Origin: CAZNMF01 sp964573795
Lineage (GTDB): Bacteria > Acidobacteriota > Vicinamibacteria > Vicinamibacterales > SCN-69-37
Length of the DNA: 13,707 nt
NCBI GenBank assembly: GCA_964573795.1
Contig: CAZNMF010000114.1
Location: 1-13,707, forward strand
Direction: 5' to 3'
The notes under the pieces are model-generated. The model had not been told where the DNA came from and searched no databases. It saw only the letters and a list, made by a program, of their open reading frames with translations. This document shows positions 12,674 through 13,707 of the stretch, piece by piece. A program made the position numbers and the translations under genes. Numbering within the stretch: the first letter of the stretch is position 1; each line of letters opens with the position of its first letter.

Positions 12674-12765
12674 AAGTTAAAAGTTACAAGCCAGAAGCCA
12701 GAAGTCAGGAACGAGATGGTCCTTCCGCACCTTTGGCTTCTGGCTTCTAACTTTTAACTTTTCTC
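12674..12765. repeat. Heptamer array forming a stem of about 31 bp
   Basis: Five words on the left (AAGTTAA, AAGTTAC, AAGCCAG, AAGCCAG, AAGTCAG; 12674-12708) face five inverted words on the right (12731-12765). Read on the minus strand the right-hand words are GAGAAAA, GTTAAAA, GTTAGAA, GCCAGAA and GCCAAAG. The pairing covers about 31 positions with two or three mismatches and leaves a loop of about 22-26 bases. The right arm runs into a T-rich stretch. The words AAGTTAA and AAGCCAG are the same as those at 260-294, 12 kb away. It lies between two same-strand genes and is a candidate terminator. Confidence 0.85.
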
Positions 12766-12786
12766 GTATCTACTTTTTTCTTCACC

Positions 12787-13557
12787 ATGGTCACGCGCGA
12801 AGGTTGGCACGGCTGGGACGAGTACGCGCCGTTCTATGACTGGGAGAACGCGCGGACGCTGGGACGGCGCGATGTCGCGTTCTGGCAGCGCATCGCGCGA
12901 CGCGAGCGCGCGCGGACGCTCGAGCTCGGGTGCGGGACCGGTCGATTGCTGCTGCCCGTCTCGCGCACCGGCGTGCGCGCGGTCGGGCTCGATCGATCCG
13001 TGCCCATGCTCACGCGCGCGCGCCAGCGCATCGCGCGTCTGCCGCGGGCGAAGCGGCCGGCGCTCGTGCGCGGCGACATCCGCTCCCTGCCGTTTCCCGA
13101 TCGATCTTTCGGTCTCGTCATGGCGCCGTACGGGCTGCTGCAGTCGCTCGTGCGCGATCGCGATCTGACGCAGACGCTCGCCGACGTCGCGCGCGTGCTG
13201 CGACGCGGCGGGCTGCTCGGCATCGACCTCGTGCCCGATCTGCCCGCGTGGTCCGAGTACGCGCGCAAGGTCAGCCTGCAGGGCACGCACGCAGGCGGCC
13301 GCGTCACGCTCATCGAATCGGTCCGTCAGGATCGCCGCCGGAAGCTGACGATCTTCGACGAAGAGTTCGTCCACCAGCGCGGACGCACGACGACGCGTCA
13401 CACGTTCTCGTTGACGTTCCGCACGCTGACCGTGCCCGCGATCGTCGACCGCCTCGAGCGCGCCGGTTTCCGCGTCGGCCGCCTCTGCGGCAACTATCGC
13501 GGCGACCCGTGGACGCTGGACTCGACGGTCTGGCTGCTCGAAGCGCGTAAGCGGTAG
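12787..13557 (+). CDS. Class I SAM-dependent methyltransferase
   Basis: 256 residues from the ATG at 12787; no Shine-Dalgarno is visible, only a T/C-rich stretch. The Rossmann methyltransferase motifs are clear: motif I LELGCGTGRLLLPV (45-58), the acidic residue after strand 2 in GLDRS (D69), GDIRSLPFPDRSFGLV (96-111) as motif II/III, and the post-motif VLRRGGLLGIDLVPD (137-151). The N-terminus WDEYAPFYDWE (10-20) is typical of the Methyltransf_11/25 group. The C-terminal third is beta-rich and ends in VWLLEARKR, the usual last strand. The acceptor cannot be told: small molecule, lipid or protein are all possible. No cofactor or pathway genes are adjacent. Confidence 0.88.
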   Translation: MVTREGWHGWDEYAPFYDWENARTLGRRDVAFWQRIARRERARTLELGCGTGRLLLPVSRTGVRAVGLDRSVPMLTRARQRIARLPRAKRPALVRGDIRSLPFPDRSFGLVMAPYGLLQSLVRDRDLTQTLADVARVLRRGGLLGIDLVPDLPAWSEYARKVSLQGTHAGGRVTLIESVRQDRRRKLTIFDEEFVHQRGRTTTRHTFSLTFRTLTVPAIVDRLERAGFRVGRLCGNYRGDPWTLDSTVWLLEARKR

Positions 13558-13565
13558 GGCGCCTC

Positions 13566-13588
13566 GGGGCCGCCACGGGGGGCGGCCC
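13566..13588. terminator. GC-rich hairpin containing copy 2 of the 19-base repeat
   Basis: GGGCCGCC pairs with GGCGGCCC in a perfect 8-bp stem just after the methyltransferase stop. Bases 13566-13584 match 8395-8413 with one difference. It has no T-run, so intrinsic termination is only possible, not shown. Confidence 0.4.
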
Positions 13589-13707
13589 ACAGGAGACCAG
13601 GAGACAAGGGCCGCGGCCCCAAGGGCCGCCCCCACGGGGTATCCCCTGGGCCGGAGGCCCCGCGGCCCGGGAAGGGCCGCCCCGGGGGGCCCCCCCCCCG
13701 CGGCGGG
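13589..13707. other. Low-complexity GC-only tail, probable contig end
   Basis: The sequence loses all gene-like structure and becomes runs of G and C, including a run of ten C. The word AAGGGCCGC occurs three times (13606, 13621, 13672). No coding frame is convincing. This looks more like a poorly resolved assembly end than biology. Confidence 0.5.

Noticed and set aside
1..13707. tRNA, rRNA or mobile-element genes
   Set aside because: No cloverleaf with a T-loop signature, rRNA core sequence or transposase motif was found on either strand by eye.

Overview
The window is high-GC bacterial chromosome with conserved single-copy housekeeping and envelope genes, many GTG starts and short gene spacings. 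A plausible source is Acidobacteriota, perhaps the Vicinamibacteria. This is an inference from three things: the succinate dehydrogenase membrane subunit type, an anti-sigma factor with a C-terminal Ycf48-like repeat, and the style of the intergenic repeats. No rRNA, tRNA, CRISPR array, transposase or prophage gene is visible. The right end (about 13589-13707) turns into low-complexity GC sequence that looks like a contig end.

Layout, left to right. On the minus strand a dihydrouridine synthase (dus, start 2459) is followed by a five-helix succinate dehydrogenase membrane subunit (start 1212, with its own good promoter) and by sdhA, which is cut by the left edge. On the plus strand, diverging from dus, lies the DEAH-type helicase hrpB. 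It is followed by a sigma-70-type factor and, 9 bases after that stop, by its probable membrane anti-sigma factor with a large periplasmic part. Next come an iron-sulfur RlmC/RlmD/TrmA-family RNA uracil-C5 methyltransferase, an exported DUF4139 protein and a small Cys-rich membrane protein. A minus-strand MFS transporter converges on that small gene. A plus-strand multi-pass membrane protein diverges from the transporter, and a class I SAM methyltransferase ends the gene content.

The most unusual content lies between the genes. Six stretches carry arrays of degenerate 7-base words with one grammar: AAG, then mostly CC or TT, then two variable bases (for example AAGTTAA, AAGCCAG, AAGTTCG, AAGCCCC). 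Three of these are arranged as facing inverted blocks that would fold into stems of about 28-31 bp. One lies inside the sdh operon, one reaches the sigma-factor promoter, and one has been translated into the N-terminus of Dus. Two further stretches carry 8-base arrays close to CCCNNNGT; one runs for exactly ten units to within four bases of a start codon. A separate 57-base element is built from two perfect palindromes that can also pair with each other.

Functional links: dus, hrpB and the uracil methyltransferase act on RNA. The Sdh proteins form a respiratory complex. The sigma/anti-sigma pair is a probable envelope-signalling unit, and its anti-sigma periplasmic part resembles the start of an Oar-like TonB-dependent receptor. 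Several genes lack a Shine-Dalgarno sequence but have a TANNNT box 6-9 bases before the start codon, which suggests leaderless transcripts.
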